Positions 11,101 to 20,260 of a DNA stretch of 64,000 nt are shown in pieces. The notes under the pieces are model-generated. The model saw nothing but the letters and a program-made list of their open reading frames with translations. It had not been told where the DNA came from and searched no databases. Every line of letters begins with the position of its first letter. The stretch's first letter is position 1. Origin of the DNA: Tubiluchus corallicola (taxonomy: Eukaryota > Priapulida > Priapulimorpha > Priapulimorphida > Tubiluchidae); NCBI GenBank assembly GCA_030141605.1, contig JAQGDQ010000771.1, forward strand, positions 1 to 64,000. Reading direction: 5' to 3'. The translations under genes were made by a program, and so were the position numbers.

Positions 11101-14100
11101 AGGAGATACTCCATTCCGCACAGACTGAGCGTAGTAAATCTCAAACTGAACGATCGACGTTAGTTAACCGGTATGAATTATCAGATTTTAGTTATTGAGT
11201 CGTTGATTCAAATTACTACCAAACTAACCCTCTTCATTCCATCTTTAGACAGAATGGAGATGAGGAAGCTGCAAAACAGTGGTGTTAGCTTAATCAAGTT
11301 ATTTTAATTTTACATACTATTAACAAATAATAGTCTTTCTATCTTTTATATCATTCCATATATGAGCTTCATTCATTACATCATTCCATTTTAAGCACTA
11401 AATGTTTTTTTTAATCACGATTCACTTTAAATTTTCAGATTATTTCCAATACTTTTTTTTCTATCATTGTGTGGGACAATCTAACAAGCCCTGCTTTTTG
11501 ATTGCCCGCAACACATTTACCTTCGTATATAAGTGAACAGTGTTTGAGGCTTTTCCTGTGCAGTATTTCTTATTTGTATATCCATTGTAGGCCCTTTCAC
11601 TAGATATTGTACATGAAACTATTGTAAATGTGTAATGTGTAATAAATGACTTATGACTAATGACTACACTTTTTTGCATTAAAGTCTCGAAGATAAGCAA
11701 ACATTCCCCAATTTTTTAGTCTTTAGTTTGTTTCCAGAATGTCATGAATAATACATTGTTACTTACAACGTATTATTGCGTACATTACAATACAAGCTCT
11801 TACTTCTTCTTCTTCTTCTTCCCAGCTTTTCCCTATTCGGGGTCGCCGTTGTGAATGAGTCTTCTCCACGCATTCCTGTTGTTGACCATCGCTTCATTTA
11901 TGTCTTCCCTTCCCACAAGATCTTCCCCGACTCTTCTTTTCAGGTGTCCATACCAGCGCAATCTTGCGAGCCTTCCACTACTTTTACTGTTCCTCTGATA
12001 TTAATCTTGTTATTCCCACCATTCATCTCAACATCCTCATCTCCACCACACCCATTTTCTTCTCTTCGGTCTTCTTTAGAGAAGCTGCTTCCAGCCCATA
12101 GATTAGAGCAGGTCTGACCACTTCTTTGTGAACTTCACCTTTAAGTCTCACCGACTCATTCATAGAAGGTTTTGGCGCAGTTTTTACAGGCGGATGCCCT
12201 TCCTGACTCTAACTCTCCCTATTTATCCGGGCTTGGGACCAGCACTGAGTTGGGCTGGCTTGCCCCCCCCCCTCCCCCCAGTGACTTGGTTACAATACAA
12301 GCTCTTACTACTGCAAACAAAACAGAAATTAAAGTTTCACCACGTGTTAAGATATCGGCTCAGGCCAGGAAGATGAACTTGCATTGGCCTGAGCAGAAAA
12401 GCAAAATGGAAAGAAAAGGTGCAGAAGATGCAGAATAAGATAAGCAAGGAGGTGATACAAAGGTGACAGTTAGATTAAAGAAATGACAATGAAATGATAA
12501 TGAAAAGGAAGATTAGATTCACATGAGAATGTAAAGAGAAATGAAGATTACAGACAAAGAAATTTGTAGGTTGTACGCTGTACATCACATGACCTTAACT
12601 GTTCATTGGTTGAAAACCAAAGCTTTAAGAGAAGTTTATCATCTCATTGAATAAATTTTTCATATTCTTTGCCATAAATGTGATCATGACAGTGGCTGAT
12701 CAAAACTACAAACTTATTGTATATATATATTTTAAGTTACATAATTTAATTTATTGAGGTAACGATTAACATTCACATATAATAATGGTAATGTATTTGT
12801 GTGTATTAATGCTTAACCCTATAAATAAATTGGATTATGTCACTTAAATTTCAGATATTGCATAACTGAGGTAGACTCAAGTTGAGTCAAAATATTCTGA
12901 GTCATTTAATGTGAATATTTTAGTTGATAAAATGCTGAATTTTAATTAACAACACTTAGTTAAAAATAAAATTAAGTATGTTCACAGTAAAGTGGAATAA
13001 CTGTGAAAAGCTTCGAACGATGATCAAAATTAGTACTTGTGCATATGCAGGGAAAAATTGTCGCTCGTTAGTCAAAGAGTAAGACTGTGATTGGTGAAAA
13101 TAGTCCCTTGCTAAACATGCTCCTCTCTTGCATTAAGTAATCAAGCTAACCATGCAGTAGCAGCCTGTAGTACAAATTACTGGGGGAAGGGGGCGCTGCA
13201 TCAGAAAATGTTTAGCCATTGTTTTACTTTTAATACCGTTTAAAACGAAACAAACACGTGTAATTTTAATACTGTAATTTGTAATTGTAATTTTAAACAA
13301 ACAAACATATGAAAATTTTTACATAAACTACTAAAAAAATATTGTTTGCTTACAAATTGCCTAGATTGTCGCAGTTCAAAAATATGCCACGAATTTTAAG
13401 CACCTGACAATTGACAACACACACTGCATGAGCGACAGCACTCTTTCTTCCGAAAGTGCGCATGTACGAACAAGTTCACACATGTACGCATAGCCGCATG
13501 CGCACAAGAACTAAACATCGCGTTGCTGGAGCGCACTGTGCAAACATACAAAAATTCATACATAAACTTGATAAAATCCTGAACAAAAAATTTTTTGCTT
13601 GGAATAGGTTTAAATTGTTGCAGTTCAAGATTATGCCGGTACACGAATTTTAAGCACGTGTCAACTGACAACAAACTGTGTGAGTGACAGTACTTTTTCT
13701 ACCTAGCAGCAGATGCTAGCAGTGCAGCATACAGTGTGTTATCTCAGATATGTGTGCATTCGCAGTGTGTTTAGCTGTAAAGCAAACAGTACTACCCTCA
13801 CGTGCTCTGGTTCCGAACAAGTGTAATGAAAGAACTAAAGAAAAAATACTTTATATACTGAATATTATCGATAAACTGAGTGAAAATAGGGGGCACTGCA
13901 GTTCCACAGTACCTATACACGAGCCACAACTGAGGTAACGTAAAATAACGTGAGAATAGAAGATCGATGCAACCATTACTACATAGTCATAAGAAGGTTT
14001 GAATTTCAAGACACTTTCTTCCATTTTCAGAATAAAGGAGTTGGAGTCAGCTTTTGAGCAGACAAATGAGAAACTGAAATGCACAAGTGAAAAACTCGTG

Positions 14101-17100
14101 CGCGTCGAACGTCAGGAAGAAAAGACTTTCGCTGAAAAAGAGGAGTACGCCTCTTCAGTGGAGCAGTTGCGAGAAATGCAGTGCAGGATGTTGAAGGTAA
14201 AGGGACACCGATGTTTTTAATATCTGCTTTTTAGTGTCAGGTGAAATGCCGTAATTAGAAATAATTGTATTAGCAGTAATGCTGTATAAAACTTGTAAAT
14301 TTAAACTCTTGCAATGACTCTTAGGCGCAGCCATTGTAATGGTAAGTCATTTTAAATAACATTGCATAAAGTTTGAAAAAAAACCACAGCATTCGTAACA
14401 CACTCTGCTAACTAAGCAAAAGTTTAAATTTGTCGATAATTTTTCCAAAAATTCTGTTAGCAAGATCAATTATGTGTTTTTTGGTGAATCAGTGGTGCAC
14501 ACTAGGATGGCAGTACAATATTATTTATACCAATTGGCAAGAACATTTTAAATTATCAAAAAAAATCCAATTTTGTAAGTCTTTAAACAGGCAAGCACAA
14601 TGCCAAGTAATATAACTACATGTAAAGTTTTTTGCAATATATTTGAAAATTCCCTTTTCTTCCCATTTGGCCGTTTCACCGTTACTCTGTGTATATAGAT
14701 GGCAGAGTAATCACTGTACTGAGTTGCTTTCAATAGCGCGAGTTCAACATTCTTTGAATTAGAGATTTTATTTAATTTTGCACTTTCGGACGTGAGGCAT
14801 GTGATACTTGTTTATCACAAACATTGTGCTGCTTGTGCACAATGACTGTCAGCAATTGTAGTAAACTAGTTATAGTATATAGGTACTGATGTGTTCATTG
14901 CATTATTTCTTGTTTTTTTAACGAGCTTATGTACGGCAAGAGATGTCACTCATGTGGGGTAAGCATTTTGGCACTAGCTTTTTACAAAATGTAAACATAC
15001 ACAAAAAGTTTATCTGTTGTCCCTATGTTGCAAGAATTCCTTTAGTTTGCATTTATTGTCGTGTGGCTGGACAAATTTAATGGCTAGGGATAGGGTTAGA
15101 GTTTTCTCTCTGATAGCTTACTCGAAGTATGAACTGCTTTGCGAGTTACTGTCGGCAAGAAATTGCAAATTCTCCGATAGTTGTTGGGGGTTGATTTACT
15201 GTCTAGTGTGAACATCTCAGCGAGTTACTCTCGACACTTTTTGCAATGAGTAGAGAAATGAGTGTCAGCTCGTGCTTACTGTCGTAGAGTAACTAGTCTG
15301 AACATGTTTCTGAGTTACTCTCGACATTTCTCGCAATGAATAGAGAAATGAGTGTCAGCTCGTGCTTACTGTTAGAGATCACGGCAAGTTTTGATCTCTA
15401 GTCTGCCGTAACAATGCTTAAGAAGTAGCGGCATTATAAAGAAGAGTGCTTCACGCAGTAGAAAATCTAAAGCAGTAGTCTTGGGTCTAGAAATAGCTGC
15501 ATGTACAATGTATTTACAATGTTTTTATGTACTTACAATGTATTTACAATGTTTTTATGTATCGATGCAGGAGTTAAATGAGGTGAAAGCTGAAAGGGAC
15601 AACCTGTCGATAGAGCATGCCAAGTTAGTCGGGCATCAAAACCAGAAGCAGAAAATTCAATATCATTTTGCGTTAAAAAAGGAAAACAATAAACTGCGAG
15701 AGGTCAGTAAAAATGTCGCCTGATATCAAAGTACAGGATTTAATTGTACTCTTGCAGGACAAGTTTTTCGTTGACTTCAAAAAAAAACTGAATCAGAACA
15801 CTAATGTGCAGTTGTTGTTTTTGGAATACATTATTTGTCTTTCTAAGTCAGTTTGCCATGTTGCTGGTTATTGAGAATGGACTTGCATGCTCTAGTGTGA
15901 GCTCGTGTATGTTATGCTACATCATGTGTGCTTGAGAATGCGCCTGCATGCTCTAATGTTAGTTCATGTATGTTGTGCAGCATCACGAGTGCTTGAGAAT
16001 GCGCCTGCTTGCCCTAGTGCGAGTTTGTGCATGTTATGCTACATCATGTGTGCTTTAGAATGCGCCTGCATGCTCTAGTGTGAGTTCGTGCATGTTATGC
16101 TGCATCATGTGTGCTTGAGAATGCGCCTGCTTGCTCTAGTGTGAGTTCGTGCATGTTATGCTGCATCATGTGTGCTTGAGAATTGGCCTGCTTGCTCTAG
16201 TGTAAGTTCGTGCATGTTATGCTGCATCATGTGTGCTTGAGAATGCGCCTGCATGCTCTAGTGTGAGTTTGTGCATGTTATGCTACATCATGTGTGCTTG
16301 AGAATGTGCCTGCATGCTCTAGTGTGAGTTCGTGCATGTTATGCTACATCATGTGTGCTTGAGAATGCGCCTGCATGCTCTAATGTTAGTTCATGTATGT
16401 TGTGCAGCATCACGAGTGCTTGAGAATGGGCCTGCATGCTCTAGTGTGATTTCATGTATGTTGTGCTGCATCATGTGTGCTTGAGAATGGGCCTGCATGC
16501 TCTAGTGTGATTTCATGTATGTTGTGCTGCATCATGTGTGCTTGAGAATGCGCCTGAATGCTCTAGTGCGAGTTTGTGCATGTTATGCTGCATCATGTGT
16601 GCTTGAGAATTGGCCTGCTTGCTCTAGTGTAAGTTCGTGCATGTTATGCTGCATCATGTGTGCTTGAGAATGCGCCTGCATGCTCTAGTGTGAGTTTGTG
16701 CATGTTATGCTACATCATGTGTGCTTGAGAATGTGCCTGCATGCTCTAGTGTGAGTTTGTGCATGTTATGCTACATCATGTGTGCTTGAGAATGCGCCTG
16801 CATGCTCTAATGTTAGTTCATGTATGTTGTGCAGCATCACGAGTGCTTGAGAATGGGCCTGCATGCTCTAGTGTGATTTCATGTATGTTGTGCTGCATCA
16901 TGTGTGCTTGAGAATGGGCCTGCATGCTCTAGTGTGATTTCATGTATGTTGTGCTGCATCATGTGTGCTTGAGAATGCGCCTGAATGCTCTAGTGCGAGT
17001 TTGTGCATGTTATGCTGCATCATGTGTGCTTGAGAATTGGCCTGCTTGCTCTAGTGTAAGTTCGTGCATGTTATGCTGCATCATGTGTGCTTGAGAATGC

Positions 17101-17944
17101 GCCTGCATGCTCTAGTGTAATTTCATGCATGTTGTGCTGCATCATATGTGCTTGACTTAATGATCTGGTGCTGCAGCTGGAGTTTAAATGTTCTAATTCA
17201 GATACCTGATGATTCACCTTGAGTGGGGTGGGTGTCCAAAAATTCTTACGCTTTTCCACCCGCTTAGAAAAAATTTGAGAAAGTTTCCATGAATACAACA
17301 AATTTAAATACAGACCCACACAGTATGGCTAGGTCTCCGTCTACAAAATTTTGTGCAGATGTATACTTGTATAACTGGCTACTACAGGTGAGCATTTTCT
17401 ACCAGAATTCGAATTTAGCCGAATTCAAACTTGAATTAACGTATTTCAAGATTTGAAACCAGAAATGATTTCCGTTTTAAAGATTTTCGAATCATTAATA
17501 AAAAGCGATTTTACAGATAATACGTGCTACTCGATTTTCTTCTGCAGTAGAAACACCAATAATCTGTTTAAAAAATTTGCACGGAAATTGCGGCTAAACT
17601 GTGTTGATACTGATGATGTCTCAAATGTTCTAATGATAAAGAATATATGTAGCCGAAGTGCTGAATTTTTTAATCGAATTCAAACTGAAAAAAACTCGAA
17701 CGTTCCATGTTCGTGCCTACTGGCTACAGATAACATTTTCTTACACAGAAAGTTGACACACAGCATAGTACTGTCACTTATATTATACAAATAAAAGCGT
17801 TTGATTTTCTAGGAATTGGTTCAAGCTCACAAGAAAATTCGCGTCCTCGACGATCAGATAAACAACGTTTCACAGAAGGACGGAAGCAAACGCCAATCCC
17901 GGGGAAACATCGAGGGAAAGGAAAATTTGTCACCGACTAGTTGA
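1479..17944 (+). CDS. HMMR: Hyaluronan-mediated motility receptor-like gene (HMMR/RHAMM), 3' ten exons; 5' end outside window
   Basis: The ten exons listed separately join in frame, with phases matching at every junction, to give the last 473 residues. The product is almost entirely coiled coil, rich in Glu, Lys, Gln and Leu. Exon 15571-15702 encodes KLVGHQNQKQKIQYHF then KKENNKLRE, matching the conserved basic zipper of HMMR (family form L.GHQN.KQKI.H..KLK.EN..L). That region mediates centrosome or spindle targeting and contains the basic hyaluronan-binding motifs. The C-terminus GKENLSPTS resembles the KENF.P tail of vertebrate HMMR. HMMR acts in spindle assembly with TPX2 and dynein and also binds hyaluronan. 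KIF15 shares the C-terminal zipper and is the main alternative; its motor exons would lie upstream, out of view. Introns run from 79 or more to about 2.9 kb and are full of repeats. Confidence 0.78.
1694..4051. repeat. Minisatellite, 48 units of 51 bp or 39 bp, derived from a LINE reverse-transcriptase motif
   Basis: There are forty 51-bp units and eight 39-bp units. The full unit starts TTTTTAGATAAATATGATGT and the short form lacks 12 bp. Both lengths are multiples of three, so one + frame stays open for 788 codons and a - frame is open over long stretches. The + frame unit reads FLDKYDVPQGSILLPLL. The stretch VPQGSILLPLLFL differs at one residue from the canonical VPQGSILGPLLFL motif of non-LTR reverse transcriptases. 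Units differ mostly at one codon pair (P/V/L and Q/R). It is in a different frame from the upstream exon and intronic, so it is not a host coding region. Confidence 0.95.
4542..4769 (+). CDS. HMMR: HMMR-like exon (visible residues 58-133)
   Basis: A 228-bp exon, phase 0/0, between acceptor gtattgcag and donor gtaaga. It encodes EDLNGVFNTVRDNKAALFER and on to TYEQANSQRDAE, a continuous heptad-rich coiled coil. GC content is clearly higher than the surrounding intron, as expected for coding sequence here. Confidence 0.9.
4905..5145 (+). mobile_element. tRNA-derived SINE
   Basis: The head (4911-4980) resembles a tRNA gene. It has an A-box-like stretch TGTTCAGTCTAGTG, then AAGGTCGTGAGTTCGAACC carrying a clear RNA polymerase III B box (GTTCGAACC), then CCGGGTC. 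A tRNA-unrelated body of about 160 bp follows, and the element ends in a triplet microsatellite, as many SINEs do. The cloverleaf is incomplete, so it is not a functional tRNA. Intronic in HMMR. Confidence 0.75.
5141..5222. repeat. (TTG)n microsatellite at the SINE tail
   Basis: About 80 bp of ATT and then GTT/TTG triplets with a few GAT and CTT interruptions, directly at the end of the SINE body. It is probably the expanded 3' tail of that SINE. Confidence 0.9.
5371..5496 (+). CDS. HMMR: HMMR-like exon (visible residues 134-175)
   Basis: A 126-bp exon, phase 0/0, with acceptor ggacatttcag and a perfect donor gtaagt. It encodes RAMAEEDIEYMTESIDKLTK then ELQDAQKQIDAAQDDRTAMKK and a final Q, again coiled coil. 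Confidence 0.9.
6034..6182 (+). CDS. HMMR: HMMR-like exon (visible residues 176-225) ending at a U12-type 5' splice site
   Basis: A 149-bp exon with acceptor tttcgtttag. It encodes FASTESELQAEIGQLKRHLN and on to EQRDQIE plus two bases (AC). No usable GT donor follows; the exon runs directly into ATATCCTTTT, the consensus of minor-spliceosome AT-AC introns. The two leftover bases join the next exon's first T to make a Thr codon, and the frame continues. Confidence 0.85.
6209..6827 (-). mobile_element. 5'-truncated LINE insertion inside the AT-AC intron
   Basis: On the - strand, about 6735 to 6551 reads SSFNPCEGFKLVRTDAARHF then ITNTGPRLWNKINEYIKNSL and NNFKRNIKSEIF, then a stop. This is the 'GP.LWN.L....F...LK' end of a non-LTR ORF2. 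A roughly 330-bp pyrimidine-rich 3' UTR and an (AAAT)n tail follow. A 12-bp direct repeat, ATAATAGATTTA, flanks it (6197-6208 and 6828-6839) and may be the target duplication, although it is AT-rich. The left edge is about 25 bp from the U12 5' splice site. Confidence 0.75.
6840..7480. other. Intron interior, no gene seen
   Basis: AT-rich sequence of the same AT-AC intron, with a short more GC-rich stretch at about 6960-7110. No conserved protein, tandem array or bounded transposon is apparent. Confidence 0.6.
7485..7640 (+). mobile_element. Possible tRNA-like SINE remnant
   Basis: TAGCTTAGCGG at 7493-7503 fits the RNA polymerase III A box, but the expected B box about 35-45 bp on (GGTATCAATATC) is poor. 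No tail or target duplication is obvious. It could be an old tRNA-derived repeat or chance. Confidence 0.3.
7744..7834 (+). CDS. HMMR: HMMR-like exon (visible residues 225-255)
   Basis: A 91-bp exon following the AT-AC intron, with donor gtgagt. Its first T completes the split Thr codon. It then reads LQNQQDTLLTQHEFLESQLK and TKCDEISTLK, continuing the coiled coil. Starting the exon at the nearby cag/gac instead would lose the frame. Confidence 0.85.
8177..10173. mobile_element. TIR element of unknown superfamily (copy 1), internally expanded into a minisatellite
   Basis: The left end is TTCAGACTAGCGAGTTTTC. The right end, read on the - strand, is TTGAGACTAGCCAGTTTTC, giving inverted termini that stay alignable for about 45 bp. 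The flanks are TGAC and CGAC, a candidate imperfect 4-bp target duplication. Related copies lie at 10662-10992 and about 15090-15405. Those copies are about 320 bp; this one is about 2 kb because its middle is a 38-bp array. Intronic in HMMR. Confidence 0.7.
8271..10105. repeat. 38-bp minisatellite, about 48 units
   Basis: The unit is of the form AAACTCTCAGACAG, then (C/T)TGCTGCGAG, then TTCTCTCCTACRG. The left eight or so units are identical (AGCTGC/ACAGTAA type), the centre is mostly ACGGCAA type, and the right third is mixed with several shortened units containing GCACGAG. Because 38 is not a multiple of three, all three + frames are open for long stretches. Those apparent proteins are artefacts. 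Confidence 0.95.
10357..10457 (+). CDS. HMMR: HMMR-like exon (visible residues 256-289)
   Basis: A 101-bp exon, phase 0 in and phase 2 out, with acceptor tcttgtttcag and donor gtaagt. It encodes DSIEDEEKCKSSLETRCKTA and EEKLKQQMALYLE plus two bases of an Ile codon. Coiled coil. Confidence 0.9.
10662..10992. mobile_element. TIR element of unknown superfamily (copy 2), about 331 bp
   Basis: It begins TTCAGACTAGCAAGTTTTT and ends CACTAGTCTGAA, so the termini are inverted repeats of at least 10 bp. It is flanked by a perfect 4-bp duplication, TGCG (10658-10661 and 10993-10996). The interior (TTGCGAGTTACTG, GCAGACTCTCCAAC and so on) is homologous to the single-copy edges of the element at 8177-10173 and to the copy near 15.1-15.4 kb. 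It has no open frame. Confidence 0.75.
11045..11170 (+). CDS. HMMR: HMMR-like exon (visible residues 289-331)
   Basis: A 126-bp exon, phase 2 to phase 2, with acceptor catattgtag and donor gtatga. The split Ile codon is followed by RQHHKDDVARMSAEITSMKE and ILHSAQTERSKSQTERSTLV, then N and two bases of an Arg codon. The GC-rich coding composition stands out from the flanking AT-rich intron. Confidence 0.88.
11249..11288 (+). other. Possible alternative terminal exon of the HMMR-like gene
   Basis: A good 3' splice site (ccattccatctttag preceded by a CTAAC branch-like site) lies 79 bp after the previous donor. Spliced from that donor, it reads R-QNGDEEAAKQWC-stop in the correct phase. The main transcript skips it, since the exon at 14031 joins in frame. 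An AATAAA at 11641-11646 could end such a short isoform. It could equally be a decoy. Confidence 0.3.
11805..12289 (-). mobile_element. 5'-truncated LINE insertion with perfect 20-bp target duplication
   Basis: It is flanked by identical TTACAATACAAGCTCTTACT at 11785-11804 and 12290-12309. On the - strand it reads VVRPALIYGLEAASLKKTEE then EKKMGVVEMRMLR. After frame changes it reads LARLRWYGHLKRRVGEDLVG and later NAWRRLIHNGDPE, then a (GAA)n-type tail (TTC repeats at 11805-11820 on +). The RLRWYGH and WRRLI..GDP motifs mark the C-terminus of a LINE reverse-transcriptase ORF, perhaps of the RTE type. Stops and frameshifts make it non-coding. Intronic in HMMR. Confidence 0.85.
12310..13319. other. 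HMMR intron interior, no gene seen
   Basis: AT-rich intronic sequence. I see no exon with plausible splice sites, no array, and no bounded transposon. Confidence 0.6.
13320..13702. repeat. Diverged direct duplication of about 135 bp
   Basis: Positions 13320-13452 and 13560-13702 share the same order of blocks: ACATAAACT, TTTGCTT, TTGYGCAGTTCAA, ACGAATTTTAAGCAC and GTGACAGTACTTTTTCT-like ends. Small differences are spread throughout. The segment between them is unique. Intronic. Confidence 0.7.
14031..14196 (+). CDS. HMMR: HMMR-like exon (visible residues 331-386)
   Basis: A 166-bp exon with acceptor ttccattttcag and donor gtaaag. Its first base completes the split Arg codon. It then reads IKELESAFEQTNEKLKCTSE, KLVRVERQEEKTFAEKEEYA and SSVEQLREMQCRMLK. 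Coiled coil leading into the conserved C-terminal zipper exon. Confidence 0.92.
14197..15089. other. HMMR intron, no gene seen
   Basis: Unique AT-rich intron sequence. No exon, array or clear transposon boundary was found. Confidence 0.6.
15090..15405. mobile_element. TIR element of unknown superfamily (copy 3, degenerate ends)
   Basis: The internal blocks (GAGTTTTCTCTCTGATAG, TTTGCGAGTTACTGTCGGC, TTTACTGTCTAGTGTGAAC, then CTCTAGTCTG at the right edge) match the copies at 8177 and 10662. An internal segment of about 80 bp starting GAGTTACTCTCGACA is present twice. The left terminal repeat is eroded and no target duplication is visible. Confidence 0.6.
15571..15702 (+). CDS. HMMR: HMMR-like exon with the conserved GHQN..KQKI zipper (visible residues 387-430)
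   Basis: A 132-bp exon, phase 0/0, with acceptor gtatcgatgcag and donor gtcagt. It encodes ELNEVKAERDNLSIEHAKLV then GHQNQKQKIQYHFALKKENN and KLRE. This is the most family-diagnostic piece of the gene. GHQN.KQKI and the following K.EN define the HMMR C-terminal zipper, also seen in related form in KIF15. Confidence 0.92.
15871..17155. repeat. 61-bp minisatellite, about 21 units, with a 427-bp higher-order period
   Basis: The unit starts GCTTGAGAATGCGCCTGCAT and continues GCTCTAGTGTGAGTTCGTGC, ATGTTATGCTGCATCATGTG, T. A distinctive variant unit (TTAGTTCATGTATGTTGTGC with CATCACGAG) recurs at about 16383 and 16810, exactly seven units apart, and the neighbouring variants repeat in the same order. 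It fills much of the last HMMR intron. Confidence 0.95.
17156..17812. other. End of the last HMMR intron
   Basis: Unique AT-rich sequence between the 61-bp array and the final exon. An open frame at 17453-17794 has no coding character and no suitable splice sites. Confidence 0.6.
17813..17944 (+). CDS. HMMR: HMMR-like last coding exon with stop (visible residues 431-473)
   Basis: It has acceptor gattttctag and ends at TGA (17942-17944). It encodes ELVQAHKKIRVLDDQINNVS then QKDGSKRQSRGNIEGKENLS and PTS. The coiled coil ends and a basic, disordered tail follows. The tail contains a KEN tripeptide (an APC/C degron-type motif) next to a Ser-Pro, similar to the KENF.P end of vertebrate HMMR. Confidence 0.9.
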   Translation, partial: ELVQAHKKIRVLDDQINNVSQKDGSKRQSRGNIEGKENLSPTS

Positions 17945-18430
17945 CTCTTCGGCATCGCCGGTAAGTTACGTAGCTCCGTTGTACACGAGTACGCCATACA
18001 TGTTAGGTATAGAAAGTAATTTGTATATGAACAGCCTTTTGTGAAAATGCATGAATTATGTTATTGTATTACAGACTGAGATTTTTCTCCTTGTACGTAT
18101 CTGATAATACGTCATGCAGAATCTGTGACATGTATTATAGTGAGAGTAATATTTGATCCATTGCTGTCAAAAATATTGCATGGGAAGACTCAATGAGAAG
18201 ACTTTACCTGCCAATTTATTTTTTTGCAATGTGTAATTTTAAAATCGTTTGGTCAAAAGGCCTGTTAAATAGTAGCAACTAGAACCTTCTCTGTCAATGT
18301 GTTGCTAGAATTAAAAACTAGCTGGATCTGTAGATTTAAATAGATCTAGTATCTTTGTCACCCCAAATGATTGTAAACCGAATTTTAGCATCATCATTAT
18401 TAAGTCTTTATAGTTTAAAATAAAACTACG
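17945..18430 (+). other. Probable HMMR 3' UTR region
   Basis: A strong donor-like GTAAGT occurs at 17961, 16 bp past the stop, so the 3' UTR may be spliced. The first AATAAA I see downstream is at 18419-18424. The transcript end cannot be placed from sequence alone. Confidence 0.4.
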
Positions 18431-20260
18431 TGGTGTATATTTTTGTGTATGGAACAAACGTATTCCGAATTTGGTATAATCGTATGTATAAATTTGCGAA
18501 TATCGTAACAGAGAGTTAGCGTAAAAAAGAAACCATATTCTCGAAATGCCATTGCTGCAATCTTGATATTTCAAAACGAAACAAATATATTTGACAAGCA
18601 AGAATTTAGTGTTGTGTCTGAAAATTGTTTTGTCTTTCCGGTTGTTCTGACTGGTTCTTCCATTTCTTGCACGGGTTAGTTAGTCCATACGTGTAATATC
18701 ACACTACGGCTTTCTAAGAAATAATGTTAAACTGTCTATGAATTTTTTAAAATAATTCTCCAGTGTTATTTCTGTTATTACCTTTAGGCATGTCAATATG
18801 TGTTTGTGAAGAATATTGATATATATATATAAAAAAGATTTAGTTTGTCTTTAGCATTATGTTTGTGCAGTAATGTATATTATACTTACATTTATACATG
18901 TACAATATAAATTTACAAAATCTGATTGAAAAAAATTGTCACAGATATATATAAAAACTCATCTCCAAGCAAATACGTGTACTCAATGAAAGGGGAATAT
19001 TTGAGTGGTCGAGTCACTGCATGAACTTCACACGGTTGTTCACCTCCGGAGGAAGGTATGTAAACATGCAGCAAAACATGGCTTGATACTCATATGCCAG
19101 CTCAGTTATCTTAACCGGATATCCTTGACAATGTGCAAAGTTCCAGTACCGCCACACAAGAGATCTTGCCAGCCTGCAGAGTGCTGAACTCTTTATAAAA
19201 AGAATGAATAAGAAGCACTAATGAAATATGTACATATTCTTGCAGGTTAGACACAAACAGTGATGAGGAAAAAAGTAAAAAAAATTTACAATTATTTGCC
19301 ATTAAATTTAGAAGTTTGCATGATTGCCTTAACGTTCAGCTAACGTAGCTAAAGTGCCAGGAAGCATACGTGGCATCATTAAGTTCATATTGTCCGAGTC
19401 TTAAGTAATAAAAATTTACAAAATCCACGCCACTACAAAATACAACTTTTTCAAAACTTGCATATGAAGCGAAAAATGTCTGTATGTACAGTACTAACAA
19501 CAAATTTATAAATATACACATGGCAGCTATTATAAATAGGCCGAGAAGATGAATGCACATGCATTGTCACTGTGATGTCATCACAATAATAATAATAACA
19601 ACACGTAAACACGTCAGACGGTTACTATTATCACACTACATTCACACACAAGCATTGGATCCCAAAAATAACACTTAACTCTTTCTTTCCTAACTATTTT
19701 ATTAGTTTATTAACAACATAGTAACTATCCTTCAGCTTATTAATTGCATCTAATTCATAAATTAACTTATGATCTTACGTCATGTCTCCGCACAAACATG
19801 CTGACTTAGCTTGAAAGAAGTTGAGCCACAATTTAAAAATGCTACGGCCATCTTTATGACACTCACAATAATTATATCAAGACCGTTTTTAAGACTGCAT
19901 ACAGCTGAATTAAAGCCAACATGGAGATTTTTCTATTGAACTTTGTATTCAGTAGAACAGTAAAATTCTACACCAGACGGACAAGTGAATTATTAAGGAA
20001 CTGCTCTGAAGTAATGAATTTATACCACTGACCATAGTCTGAATCACGGTGTATTGAACGGAAAGTGACGAAAGTCGCATATTGTTATGCATTTCGTTTT
20101 TGCAATGGGCCACGGTATAAAATTTAGTTCAAAACTCCTCAACCATTGGATGCCGATGCAAACGTTTATGGTCAAATTACTCAGAAATGTATTTTGAGTT
20201 GCCTATAATTTAGGATTAAAGACATCTCATTGTACTTTTTCTTCTGTTTCTATTGCTCGA
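18431..20260. other. Region between the convergent HMMR and VANGL genes, no gene seen
   Basis: AT-rich sequence without recognisable exons, RNA genes or bounded transposons. It may contain UTR of either gene. Confidence 0.6.

Noticed and set aside
17453-17794. 113-codon open frame as an extra HMMR exon
   Set aside because: No acceptor or donor in phase and no coiled-coil character; the flanking exons already join in frame.
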